A stretch of 64,000 bases of DNA from CAXPZW01 sp049594615 (GTDB lineage: Bacteria > Bacteroidota > Bacteroidia > Flavobacteriales_D > Sanyastnellaceae). The notes beneath the pieces were generated by a model that did no database searches, was not told the DNA's origin, and was given only the letters and a program-made list of their open reading frames with translations. The position numbers and the translations under genes were made by a program. Location of the stretch: the NCBI GenBank assembly GCA_049594615.1, contig JBMYJR010000004.1:37326-101325 (forward strand). The letters run 5' to 3'. Of the stretch, positions 50,677 to 58,947 are shown piece after piece. The stretch's first letter is position 1. Every line of letters starts with the position of its first letter.

Positions 50677-52218
50677 ATGTCCTCCAAGTTTGACACCCTG
50701 GCCCAGAAGCAGGCCGAAGCCCGCCTCGGCGGCGGCGAAAAACGCATCGAAGCCCAACACGGCAAAGGCAAACTCACCGCACGTGAGCGCCTGCACTTCC
50801 TCTTGGATGAGGGGTCGTTTGAAGAATTGGGCATGCTGGTGACCCACCGCAGCACTCAATTTGGACTGGACAAAAAGAAATTCCTCGGCGACGGGGTGGT
50901 GACCGGGTACGGCACCATCGGAGGCCGTTTGGTGTATGTCTTCTCGCAGGACTTCACCGTACTCGGCGGCTCGCTCGCAGAAGCCCACGCCGAAAAAATC
51001 TGCCGTGTCATGGAACTGGCCGTGCAAAACGGCGCTCCGGTCATTGGCCTGAACGACTCGGGCGGTGCGCGCATCCAAGAGGGCGTGGTTTCGCTCGGAG
51101 GATATGCCGACATCTTCTACCGCAATGTGCAAGCCAGCGGCGTGGTGCCCCAACTCAGTGCCATCATGGGCCCATGTGCCGGTGGTGCCGTGTACAGCCC
51201 AGCACTCACCGACTTCATCACCATGGTGGAGGGCTCGAGCTACATGTTTGTGACCGGTCCTAACGTGGTCAAAACCGTGACCCACGAAGAGGTGTCCAGC
51301 GAAGAACTCGGTGGCGCCTCGACCCACGCCTCCAAGTCAGGTGTGACCCACTTCACGTGCGCCAATGACATTGCGGCTATCGACCACATCAAACACCTGC
51401 TGAGCTACCTCCCGCAAAACTGCGAGGAGGACGCCCCGCACCTGGACTACAACCCGTCCAACGAGTCGCGCCCCAAGCTCAACGAGGTGGTGCCTCAAAA
51501 CGCCACGGTCCCATACGACATCAAAGAAGTCATCACAGAAGTGCTCGACAGCGAGTCGTTCCTTGAGGTGCACAAGGCCTACGCAGAGAACATCGTTGTG
51601 GGGTTTGGCCGTTTGGGCGGACGCAGCATCGGCGTGGTGGCCAATCAACCCGCCTACCTGGCGGGTGTTTTGGACATCAACTCCTCCAACAAGGCCGCAC
51701 GCTTTGTGCGCTTCTGCGACAGCTTCAACATTCCTTTGCTGGTGTTTGAAGACGTACCCGGTTTCTTGCCAGGTACCGACCAAGAGTGGAACGGCATCAT
51801 TTCCAACGGCGCCAAGCTGCTGTATGCCTTCAGTGAAGCCACTGTGCCGCGCGTGACCGTCATTACCCGCAAGGCATATGGCGGTGCGTACGACGTGATG
51901 AACTCCAAACACATCGGCGCTGATATGAACTACGCGTGGCCCTCGGCCGAGATCGCGGTGATGGGCGCCAAAGGAGCCGCCGAAATCATCTTCCGTGGTG
52001 ACATCAAAGATTCCGCCGACCCTGAAGCAACTTGGAAACAAAAGGAGCATGAATACGCCGACGCATTCGCCCACCCTTACTTGGCTGCTGCCCGTGGGTA
52101 TGTGGACGAGGTCATCAAGCCCGAGGACACCCGTCAAAAGCTGATCCGTGCGTTCAAAATGCTCGAAAACAAGGTCGCCACGCTCCCCAAAAAGAAGCAC
52201 GGCAACATCCCACTCTAA
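50677..52218 (+). CDS. Acyl-CoA carboxylase beta subunit (propionyl-CoA carboxylase type carboxyltransferase)
   Basis: 513 residues. The two crotonase-like carboxyltransferase domains are visible: N-terminal GKLTARERLHFLLDEGSFEE, VFSQDFTVLGGSLAEAHAEK, LNDSGGARIQEGV and GPCAGGAVYSPALTDF with the oxyanion-hole glycines; C-terminal VANQPAYLAGVLDINSSNKA, DVPGFLPGTDQEWNGII, KAYGGAYDVMNSKH and AEIAVMGAKGAAEII. It transfers carboxyl from biotin to propionyl-CoA (or acetyl-CoA), giving methylmalonyl-CoA. The biotin carboxylase/carrier partner is not in the window. A weak box TATTTTAG lies about 19 nt upstream of the ATG. Confidence 0.95.
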   Translation: MSSKFDTLAQKQAEARLGGGEKRIEAQHGKGKLTARERLHFLLDEGSFEELGMLVTHRSTQFGLDKKKFLGDGVVTGYGTIGGRLVYVFSQDFTVLGGSLAEAHAEKICRVMELAVQNGAPVIGLNDSGGARIQEGVVSLGGYADIFYRNVQASGVVPQLSAIMGPCAGGAVYSPALTDFITMVEGSSYMFVTGPNVVKTVTHEEVSSEELGGASTHASKSGVTHFTCANDIAAIDHIKHLLSYLPQNCEEDAPHLDYNPSNESRPKLNEVVPQNATVPYDIKEVITEVLDSESFLEVHKAYAENIVVGFGRLGGRSIGVVANQPAYLAGVLDINSSNKAARFVRFCDSFNIPLLVFEDVPGFLPGTDQEWNGIISNGAKLLYAFSEATVPRVTVITRKAYGGAYDVMNSKHIGADMNYAWPSAEIAVMGAKGAAEIIFRGDIKDSADPEATWKQKEHEYADAFAHPYLAAARGYVDEVIKPEDTRQKLIRAFKMLENKVATLPKKKHGNIPL

Positions 52219-52262
52219 CTGAGCGGATCTCAGAAAACCTCACGAAAAAGCGGGGAGGCCGT

Positions 52263-52514
52263 TTAAGCTTCGGTCACTTCAAAGCTGTAGCGCTCCATAA
52301 TCATGTTGCACAGCAGCTTGCGGCACGCGTCGTCCACTTTGCTCTCGGCGTCGGCTTGGGTGTCGGCCTCGACCTGAAGGGTGACGTGCTTGCCAATGCG
52401 CACGCCTGAAATTTCCGGCAAACCAATGTTGCCCATATTGTTGGATACGGCTTTGCCTTGAGGATCGAGGAGTGCCTCGAGGGGCATGATGTCAATTTCA
52501 GCTTTGAACTGCAT
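52263..52514 (-). CDS. purS: Phosphoribosylformylglycinamidine synthase subunit PurS
   Basis: 83 residues, the usual PurS length. MQFKAEIDIMPLEALLDPQG and GVRIGKHVTLQVEAD, with the late CRKLLCNMIMERYSFEV, are PurS hallmarks. PurS is the small structural subunit that links PurL and PurQ in the ATP-dependent conversion of FGAR to FGAM in purine synthesis. It overlaps the 3' end of pssA by 17 nt on the same strand and so is likely co-translated with it. No purL or purQ is nearby. Confidence 0.93.
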   Translation of the reverse strand: MQFKAEIDIMPLEALLDPQGKAVSNNMGNIGLPEISGVRIGKHVTLQVEADTQADAESKVDDACRKLLCNMIMERYSFEVTEA

Positions 52515-53394
52515 GGCGGCTTCGCGAAAAAAGGGTTGACGCAATCGAAATAACGAGGTACAAAAGTAGCACAATCGGAATGGCGGCAAACGGGTTGAGG
52601 TAAACGATTGAGGTCGCGGCAATCACCGCCACCGACAAGCCCAACCAAATCCACAACGGACGGCGTTCTCCGGCCTTCATTTTGAAGGACATCAACTCCA
52701 CACGGCTCACCATCAACACCGACAGCAAGACGGCAAAAAAGGCCACCAAACTTCCGTGACTCAACAGGTCCCACCACGGGTCTACGGCCGTCTCAAACTT
52801 GGCTGGAGGCAACATCGTCTGCAGCTCAGAAAGCAAAGTCGGCGCCTCAGGAACCGCACGGTAATCCCGCAAGGTAAAATCAGCCCCCGCCGCGCTGTAC
52901 CCCGCACGAATCCCAAAGAATTCGTTGGCTGTACTGGCCAGCAACATGAGCGGAATGCTCGCCCAGAACACGCCATTGGCCGGGATGGGCAGGCCTTTAA
53001 ATTTGGTGCTGGTACTGTCAGTCACATTGAACACAGCCAAGCGCCACGCACCGGCCGCGGGAATCAAAAACGCCGTGTAGCGGACCCACTCAGGCATCCA
53101 TTCGTCCAGGCCCAAGCCGTGAACGGTTACCGGGATGTAGGTGTAGGCAATGAGCCCTGGCAACACGCCAAAGGTCACCAAGTCCGCAAGCGAATCGAGT
53201 TGTGCGCCGATGGGCGAAGAGGCCTTGAGCAGGCGCGCCACCGCACCGTCACACACATCAAACAACCCGCCCAGCAAGATGCATCCGGCGGCCACCTCAG
53301 GAAAGCCGTGCCAGGTGAGGGCCACAATACCAAACACCCCGGACAACAGGTTGCCCAGGGTGAGAAGATTTGGAATGGTGTTTTTGACCGACAT
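52498..53394 (-). CDS. pssA: CDP-diacylglycerol--serine O-phosphatidyltransferase
   Basis: 298 residues with several membrane helices. The CDP-alcohol phosphatidyltransferase signature D-G-x2-A-R-x8-G-x3-D-x3-D is visible in CDGAVARLLKASSPIGAQLD followed by SLAD (about residues 48-71). It makes phosphatidylserine from CDP-diacylglycerol and serine, the precursor of phosphatidylethanolamine. The N-terminus IPNLLTLGNLLSGVFGIVAL is typical. A near-consensus box TACCTTCG (53402-53409, reverse strand) lies 7 nt upstream. The final 17 nt overlap purS. Confidence 0.93.
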   Translation of the reverse strand: MSVKNTIPNLLTLGNLLSGVFGIVALTWHGFPEVAAGCILLGGLFDVCDGAVARLLKASSPIGAQLDSLADLVTFGVLPGLIAYTYIPVTVHGLGLDEWMPEWVRYTAFLIPAAGAWRLAVFNVTDSTSTKFKGLPIPANGVFWASIPLMLLASTANEFFGIRAGYSAAGADFTLRDYRAVPEAPTLLSELQTMLPPAKFETAVDPWWDLLSHGSLVAFFAVLLSVLMVSRVELMSFKMKAGERRPLWIWLGLSVAVIAATSIVYLNPFAAIPIVLLLYLVISIASTLFSRSRHAVQS

Positions 53395-53432
53395 CGCAGG
53401 ACGAAGGTAGTCACTTCGCCCTGCCCAGCCGG

Positions 53433-55442
53433 TTATTCTTTCACAAAGCGCACGGTTTCACCCTGTAGCTCCACTACGTACGCGCCTGGTGCCAATACCG
53501 AAACGTCCAGCTGTGCACCCGAGCGCACATCCTGACGTAGCACCACTTGGCCTTGCAGGTTGCGCACCTGTACAGGCTGGGTGCCCGGCTGTGCGAACTG
53601 CACGGTCAATTGATCCACCGCGGGGTTGGGGAATACGCGCAGGTCGTCTGGACCCAAGAGGTTCTCTACGCCCACGATCACTTCACCGGCCACAAAGTCG
53701 GCGGCGATCGCCTCGTCGTATGCAGCGCGTCCGCCGTTGTTCACCGAGCCGTTGTCTTCGATCAACATGCCGATGATGTACATCTCGTTGGTGTTCCAAC
53801 CAGCGTCTAAGGCAAAGCTGAAGTTGAAGGTGTAGCTCTCACCAGCAGTGATGGTCCCTGGCAGGTCTTGACCGCCCAAGAAGCTCGGGCTGATGGCACG
53901 AGCCACGTGGTCGTACACCATGTCGGCTGCAGGAACGGTGCCCGGGAGGCTCTCGTAACCGCCCATCTCACCGTTGTCGCCACCGGCGTAGTAGTTGGAT
54001 TGGGCATAGCCCGAGCTGGTACCAGTCACGCCGTCCTCGGTCAGCACACAGGCCACACGCCAGTCCGCATTGATGTCTTCCTGGAAGGTGTAGGTCACCG
54101 ATACATCCAGCATACCGGTGGTCACGTTCTCTTGCGCAGCCACATCCAAAGTGGCCGCCGCAGGCACCACGATGCGCTCCAGGAATCCAGGCTCAAAACC
54201 GAGCGGATCAATGGTCGCACCCCGGTCCACCACTGCACCCGGATACCCCGTCAAGTGAATCGAGCTGAAGGGGTCGTCGTAAGCATCGACGGTCATGGGG
54301 TCGCCGTTGTGCACGGCAATGCCCGCAAAGAAGTCGTGGTAATCGGCCTCCATTCGCGCCAACGCCACAGCGCCACGCGGACACCAACCGCACCACGTAC
54401 CGGTGCCTTCCTCACCAATCACCAAACGACCCGGAGCCGGAACCACGGGATCAAGGGTCATGGAAGACGTGTTGTCCACCGCATTGTCGTCCTCACCACC
54501 GTTCACGTTAGAAAGGGTGATGGTCAATTCATTGGAGCCTTCCACCAAGGTGATGGGGTTGGCAAATTGGATCTCCATGCTCTCCAACGAGGCCATGGTG
54601 GCCCCGGTCACGTTTTCGGTTTGATCGCTGCCGTTGTAGCTGGCGGTCACGTCAAACGACGTGATCTCGTCCAACCCGTAGTTGTTCACCACTACCGATA
54701 CCTCGCGCTGCTGCCCAGCGATGCCCGAAGTATTGGGCTCCACATTGGTCAGTGCACCGTTCAACCCGGTGATCTCGAAATCCGACAACGCCCAGCTGAT
54801 GTCATCCAAGTACATGCTGCACATGTTGTTGCCCCCAAAGTCCGCGCTGTTTAGCGGGTACACGTTAAGCGAGGCAATCTGGTTGACACTGTTGCTGAAC
54901 GCACCAATGGTCAAGTCATTGATCTTTACCGACCAGTTGTTCAGCGTGAAATTGATCACATAGGTCACCTTGAACCACTCGCCAATCGGGTAGCTGAAGC
55001 CCATCACAGGCTCGTTGCTGGAATCGGTGATGTTGAAGTCGCCGTTCTGGTTCAGGAACATGTTCAGCGCCCAGGTAGTCCCAATGGCCTCTTCCCCTTG
55101 GAAGTTGAAGTAGGCACCATTGCCCTCCTCGATCAACAACCACATGTCCATCTCGAACAAGCCCTCGTCGATCAACTGACCAAACTCCAACACAATGTCC
55201 TGCGGACCTCCGTTGGCACTGGTAGAACTCACATAAATAGAATTGGACCCGCTGTTCGCATAATCGGTCACGATCTGCGCATCCTCGGTCCCGCCTTCGG
55301 TCCCGCTCCAAGTCACCCACTCATCGGTCAACTCACAGATGTAGTCCCCCGGGGTGTAGCTTTCAAAATCTTCAGAATACGACTGGGCCCATCCCCCCAC
55401 TGCCAGCAGCAGGGCGCCCATCATAAGTACAATTCGGTTCAT
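53433..55442 (-). CDS. Omp28-related secreted protein with T9SS sorting domain
   Basis: 669 residues. Signal peptide about 1-19 (ending GGWAQ). An N-terminal jelly-roll-like region (about 20-215, FESYTPGDYICELTDEWVTW, LEFGQLIDEGLFEMDMWLL) is followed by a CARDB/Ig-like segment. An Omp28-like domain begins RLVIGEEGTGTWCGWCPRGA (about 340-360), whose CGWC is a thioredoxin-type motif; HNGDPMTVDAYDDPF and HLTGYPGAVVDRG are further Omp28 features. The C-terminal T9SS domain starts RVFPNPAVDQLTVQF and ends GETVRFVKE. Omp28 proteins are Bacteroidota surface proteins of unknown role; a thiol-redox activity is possible but unproven. Confidence 0.9.
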   Translation of the reverse strand: MNRIVLMMGALLLAVGGWAQSYSEDFESYTPGDYICELTDEWVTWSGTEGGTEDAQIVTDYANSGSNSIYVSSTSANGGPQDIVLEFGQLIDEGLFEMDMWLLIEEGNGAYFNFQGEEAIGTTWALNMFLNQNGDFNITDSSNEPVMGFSYPIGEWFKVTYVINFTLNNWSVKINDLTIGAFSNSVNQIASLNVYPLNSADFGGNNMCSMYLDDISWALSDFEITGLNGALTNVEPNTSGIAGQQREVSVVVNNYGLDEITSFDVTASYNGSDQTENVTGATMASLESMEIQFANPITLVEGSNELTITLSNVNGGEDDNAVDNTSSMTLDPVVPAPGRLVIGEEGTGTWCGWCPRGAVALARMEADYHDFFAGIAVHNGDPMTVDAYDDPFSSIHLTGYPGAVVDRGATIDPLGFEPGFLERIVVPAAATLDVAAQENVTTGMLDVSVTYTFQEDINADWRVACVLTEDGVTGTSSGYAQSNYYAGGDNGEMGGYESLPGTVPAADMVYDHVARAISPSFLGGQDLPGTITAGESYTFNFSFALDAGWNTNEMYIIGMLIEDNGSVNNGGRAAYDEAIAADFVAGEVIVGVENLLGPDDLRVFPNPAVDQLTVQFAQPGTQPVQVRNLQGQVVLRQDVRSGAQLDVSVLAPGAYVVELQGETVRFVKE

Positions 55443-55573
55443 AGCATTGAGATTGGACCCCTAAGCTACACCAATTCCCCCGCGGCACCATCCACACATG
55501 TCCATCTCCCTTGGACCCCAATCCCTCAACTGAAACCTTCCACCCCCTCACCCCGTATTTTTCCCGCACCCAT

Positions 55574-55605
55574 TTGCATCCGGGACTGGCTTTTCACTAT
55601 TTTTG
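55574..55605 (+). promoter_or_regulatory. tRNA-Cys promoter
   Basis: TATTTTTG (55598-55605) matches TAnnTTTG and a TTG (55574-55576) sits 21 nt upstream, as for a Bacteroidetes housekeeping promoter. The tRNA begins 17 nt downstream of the box. Confidence 0.7.
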
Positions 55606-55622
55606 CCGTCCCCTCGAAAAAG

Positions 55623-55693
55623 GGTCTGGTGGCCGAGCGGTTAGGCAGTGGTCTGCAAAACCATGTACAGCGGTTCGAATCCGCTCCAGACCT
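55623..55693 (+). tRNA. tRNA-Cys (anticodon GCA)
   Basis: A full cloverleaf can be drawn: acceptor GGTCTGG with CCAGACC, D-arm GCCGAGCGGTTAGGC, anticodon stem GTGGT/ACCAT around loop CTGCAAA with anticodon GCA at 55655-55657, and T-arm GCGG-TTCGAAT-CCGC. The discriminator is T, as expected for tRNA-Cys. The 3' CCA is not encoded. A consensus promoter precedes it and an intrinsic terminator follows 12 nt later, so it is a single-gene transcript. Confidence 0.97.
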
Positions 55694-55704
55694 CAACACG
55701 AAAG

Positions 55705-55740
55705 AAATCCCGTGAGTTTTGCTCTCGGGATTTTTTCTTT
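55705..55740 (+). terminator. Intrinsic terminator of tRNA-Cys
   Basis: AAATCCCG (55705-55712) and CGGGATTT (55726-55733) pair, with an additional GAG/CTC inner stem, followed by TTTTTTCTTTTT. Confidence 0.85.
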
Positions 55741-56214
55741 TTAACTCGGCCCCAAACGCCGCATGCTTTGAGGGACTGGCTAAAAAGAAAAAAGTCCGGT
55801 CAGCGCCGACAGGCGATGTAGGGATTTCTTTCTTGTTGGTGCACCTCCTCCCGGATCACGCACAGCGTAATCCTTCTGCCCCAACAACCCACTACACATC
55901 CGGCTTCTGCCAACACCCAACGCCCGCCAAAAGGCACTGCCTCCAGACCATCACCGCCCAAAAATCCCAAGAGAACAAGGCCCAACCTGCCCATCACGCA
56001 GTGATGAAAGGTTACTACTCTCCGAACTCAAATAGCTCCCGCCAATTCTGCCCATCGCCCCGTGATGAAAGGCCACAACCTTCTGAATCTTATCAGCTAC
56101 CGCTCACCCTACCCATTGCCCCGTGTTGTAGTAGCATCCTTAACCAGCCGCATCAATTCTATCTAAGATTCCAACCAAAAATCACGACCTTAACCAATAC
56201 TAACGAACCTATTC
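55741..56214. other. Intergenic region upstream of the 56215 gene
   Basis: About 470 nt, richer in AT than the genes around it. It holds a degenerate 61-bp tandem repeat (55988-56135, separate entry). An open frame across it (55719-56225) lacks the codon bias of neighbouring genes and is not called. No exact TAnnTTTG box was found near 56215. Confidence 0.5.
55988..56135. repeat. Degenerate 61-bp tandem repeat, three units
   Basis: Units begin at 55988, 56049 and 56110, exactly 61 bp apart. The best-conserved part of units 1 and 2 is TGCCCATC followed, six bases later, by TGATGAAAGG; unit 3 keeps TACCCATTGCCCCGTG. Units 1 and 2 match at roughly two thirds of positions overall; unit 3 matches mainly in its first 20 bases. 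Confidence 0.55.
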
Positions 56215-58788
56215 ATGCCCTCTAGGCCAACTCCCTTGCTGCGCGCCCTTGGCCAACGGGTGCTCTTGGCTGCGCTGTGTACAGCGTTGTGCTGGGCCAC
56301 CACAAGCGCTCAATCCTTTGTGGACGCCACGGCTGATTTTGGTCTGAGCGGCTTTTCGGACGGGTACAACGGATCGGGCATCACCGCAGTGGACTTCAAC
56401 CTCGACGGCTGGGACGATTTGGCCATCTGTACCCCGTCGGAAACCGTGCGCCTGTTCCAAAACAACACCGACGGCACATTTCAGGAAATCGACGCCTTTG
56501 ACGCCTTCACCGAAGCACGAATGGTGTCCTTTGTAGATGTGGACAGCGACCACGACTTGGATGTGTTCGTGACCTGCTACCTGGCTCCCAATCGACTTTT
56601 TCGCAACGATGCGGGCACCTACGTGGATGTGACCGAGGGGTCAGGGATTTGGACCATCTCGGATCCCTCTTACGGACACTGTTGGGGCGACGTGAACGCC
56701 GACGGGTACTTGGACCTCTACGTGGCCAACTACGCGGGCAACGACATTGAAGAAACAGAGAACGCCCTGTACCTGAGCAACGGCGATTTCACTTTTGAAG
56801 AAGTGGCGGCATCCTGGGGAGCCGACGATGGCATCCGTGCTTCGTTCATGCCCACGTTTTTTGATGCGGATGATGACGGTCACTTGGACCTGTTTGTCAT
56901 CAATGACCGCATCCTCTATCCCAACACCTTGTTTCTCAACTCCTCCAACGACAGTTTGGAGGACGTCACTTTTGACTGGAACATTCCGGACTACATCTGC
57001 GCCATGAGCAACACCGTGGGCGATCCGAACCACGACGGCAAACACGACCTCTATGTGACCAACGTCGCAGACGGCAACCTGCTATACATCAACAACGGAA
57101 CAGGAGTGAATGAGCAAGCAGGAGCGTGGGGAGCCGAGTTGAACCGCTTTTCTTGGGGCAGTGTCTGGGGCGACTGGGACAACGACCGTTGGCAAGACTT
57201 GGCCGTATGCCACGACCACAACCCCGGCCAAAACGCATACGGTGGCACGACTTTGCTGCGCAACCAACTGGCAGGCTCCTTTAACGAGGTGACCTCCTCG
57301 CCAACGGCAGCGGAATCGTCCACCAACTACAGCGTGGCTACCGGAGATTTTGACAACGACGGACGCCTGGATTTGGTCACATTGGGCGAAGCACCCACCG
57401 GAATCAAACTATGGCTCAACAATTACCCCCCACGCAATTTCACGAAGGTGCTACTGCACAGCGAGGGCCCAAATTGCATGGGCGTAGGCGCCCGGGTTGA
57501 AGTTTGGAGTGGCGAACACCGCCAGCTGCAAACAAGCGCTGTGGGTTCGGGGTACTTGAGCCAGAACAGTTACACGTTGCACTTTGGACTGGACGACACA
57601 CAGCAAGTGGACTACCTGCGCGTAGCATGGCCCAATGGCACGGTAGATCGGTGGTTTGGACTGCCCGCCAACCAGCTTACCACCATAGAACAAGGCACGG
57701 CACCGCAGCTAACAATCGCGTTTGAAGGCTCCGGAGTGGTTTGTCCAGGAGTGCCTGTTTTGCTTGCTGTGACTCCCAACCCTGGTTATCCTGTGGTGTG
57801 GTCGGATGGGGCAACTGGCGCAGAACGTTTGGTGAGTGAGGCCGGCGTCTACACCGCAGAAGTGCTGCTCCCCGGAGGCGAAGTGTTAGAATTGGAACCC
57901 CTCACCTTGCTGGACGGCGAGGGCGATTGGACCTTGGAGGTCACCCTGCCAGGGTGCTATCCGGACACCACCGCCCAAGTAGCCTTGGCCGGTCCCGACA
58001 GCGCAGCCATTGCCGCCTTCAATCCCGACTTTGCGCCCCTGATGGCCGGGGTGCAGACCTTGGAGGTGGCCACACCCTGGGGTTGTGTGGTGCTGCAGGA
58101 CATCGACGTTCCCGAGCGCCTACCCCTGCAATTGGAGATCGTAGCAACCGCGCCGCTGTGTTTTGGCGACGCCAACGGCCAGCTGGCGATCACCCCTTCT
58201 GGCAACGGCCCCTTCGAACTTGCAGTCACCCCCGGCACAGAGAATTTGCCGGCCGGACCGGTTTACCTTTCCCTCACCGATGCCAATGGCTGCGCACTGG
58301 ACAGTACCTTTACGCTCACCGAACCTCCCGAATTGCTCGGCTCCTTGATCACCGAAGGAGTCAACGACTCAGGAGTGGGCTTGCTGGAACTCGCGGTCGA
58401 AGGTGGTAGCCCACCATACACGTATGCTTGGAACGGCGAGGTAGGTACAGCTGAGTTTCCGGTGTTGGAACCGCAAGAGGTCGTGTGGGTCATTATCGAT
58501 GACCAAGGCTGCATCAGTGAAGGCGAGTACCTCATCACCGCCATCGACGAACGGGGAGGCTCGTCTTTCGCCGCCTTCCCGAATCCGGCTTTTAAACGGA
58601 TGCATCTCAAAGGCCCCGTGGGTAGCACTTGCCAGCTCCGCGATGCCCAAGGACGCATTCTCATTCAACTCACCATCGACGCCGGCCAACAGGAGTTGGA
58701 GGTCGACCACCTTGCCGCAGGAACGTACCTGCTGTGCTTTTACCACCCTTCCAGCGGAAGTAAACAGGTACGTGTACAGGTCCGCTGA
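56215..58788 (+). CDS. Secreted CRTAC1-like FG-GAP/VCBS repeat protein with UnbV, Ig-like and T9SS domains
   Basis: 857 residues. Signal peptide about 1-33 (VLLAALCTALCWATTSAQ). Propeller repeats with calcium-loop motifs follow (DFNLDGWDD, DVDSDHDLD, DVNADGYLD, DADDDGHLD, DPNHDGKHD, DWDNDRWQD, DFDNDGRLD). An ASPIC/UnbV domain spans about 415-500 (GVGARVEVWSGEHRQLQTSA, LRVAWPNGTVDRW). SprB-like/Ig-type modules follow (about 505-790, including PLCFGDANGQLAI and GGSPPYTYAWNG), then a T9SS domain (AAFPNPAFKRMHL to KQVRVQVR). It is a longer paralogue of the 41545 protein. A short scrambled copy of its 5' coding part lies directly downstream (58792-58850). Confidence 0.9.
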   Translation: MPSRPTPLLRALGQRVLLAALCTALCWATTSAQSFVDATADFGLSGFSDGYNGSGITAVDFNLDGWDDLAICTPSETVRLFQNNTDGTFQEIDAFDAFTEARMVSFVDVDSDHDLDVFVTCYLAPNRLFRNDAGTYVDVTEGSGIWTISDPSYGHCWGDVNADGYLDLYVANYAGNDIEETENALYLSNGDFTFEEVAASWGADDGIRASFMPTFFDADDDGHLDLFVINDRILYPNTLFLNSSNDSLEDVTFDWNIPDYICAMSNTVGDPNHDGKHDLYVTNVADGNLLYINNGTGVNEQAGAWGAELNRFSWGSVWGDWDNDRWQDLAVCHDHNPGQNAYGGTTLLRNQLAGSFNEVTSSPTAAESSTNYSVATGDFDNDGRLDLVTLGEAPTGIKLWLNNYPPRNFTKVLLHSEGPNCMGVGARVEVWSGEHRQLQTSAVGSGYLSQNSYTLHFGLDDTQQVDYLRVAWPNGTVDRWFGLPANQLTTIEQGTAPQLTIAFEGSGVVCPGVPVLLAVTPNPGYPVVWSDGATGAERLVSEAGVYTAEVLLPGGEVLELEPLTLLDGEGDWTLEVTLPGCYPDTTAQVALAGPDSAAIAAFNPDFAPLMAGVQTLEVATPWGCVVLQDIDVPERLPLQLEIVATAPLCFGDANGQLAITPSGNGPFELAVTPGTENLPAGPVYLSLTDANGCALDSTFTLTEPPELLGSLITEGVNDSGVGLLELAVEGGSPPYTYAWNGEVGTAEFPVLEPQEVVWVIIDDQGCISEGEYLITAIDERGGSSFAAFPNPAFKRMHLKGPVGSTCQLRDAQGRILIQLTIDAGQQELEVDHLAAGTYLLCFYHPSSGSKQVRVQVR

Positions 58789-58791
58789 TGG

Positions 58792-58850
58792 GGCTTTTCG
58801 GACGGGTACAACCGATGGTATCCTTGTGTAGATGTGGACATTGAAGAAAC
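58792..58850 (+). pseudogene. Deletion-scrambled remnant of the 56215 gene's 5' region
   Basis: Three short blocks in gene order match the gene upstream: 58792-58812 is identical to 56350-56370 (21 nt); 58815-58840 matches 56521-56545 with one substitution and one inserted base; 58837-58850 is identical to 56743-56756 (14 nt). The junctions share AT and GACA microhomology. The blocks are out of frame and not translatable as one product. It looks like the collapsed remains of a tandem partial duplication. Confidence 0.7.
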
Positions 58851-58947
58851 TGTGGACGCGTGTGTCATGAGAACCAGCTTTTACACGCTGGAAATCCTAA
58901 CCGCTAGCCAAAGGCACCACGCAACGCGCGTCTTGAAATAAAGCCGC

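Noticed and set aside
55988..56135. CRISPR array
   Set aside because: Only three units with a 61-bp period, units diverging along their whole length, and no sharp repeat/spacer boundary or cas genes.
55719..56225. 168-codon forward frame across the intergenic region after tRNA-Cys
   Set aside because: Its composition is unlike neighbouring proteins, it runs through the tRNA terminator and the 61-bp repeats, and it ends inside the next gene's signal peptide in another frame.
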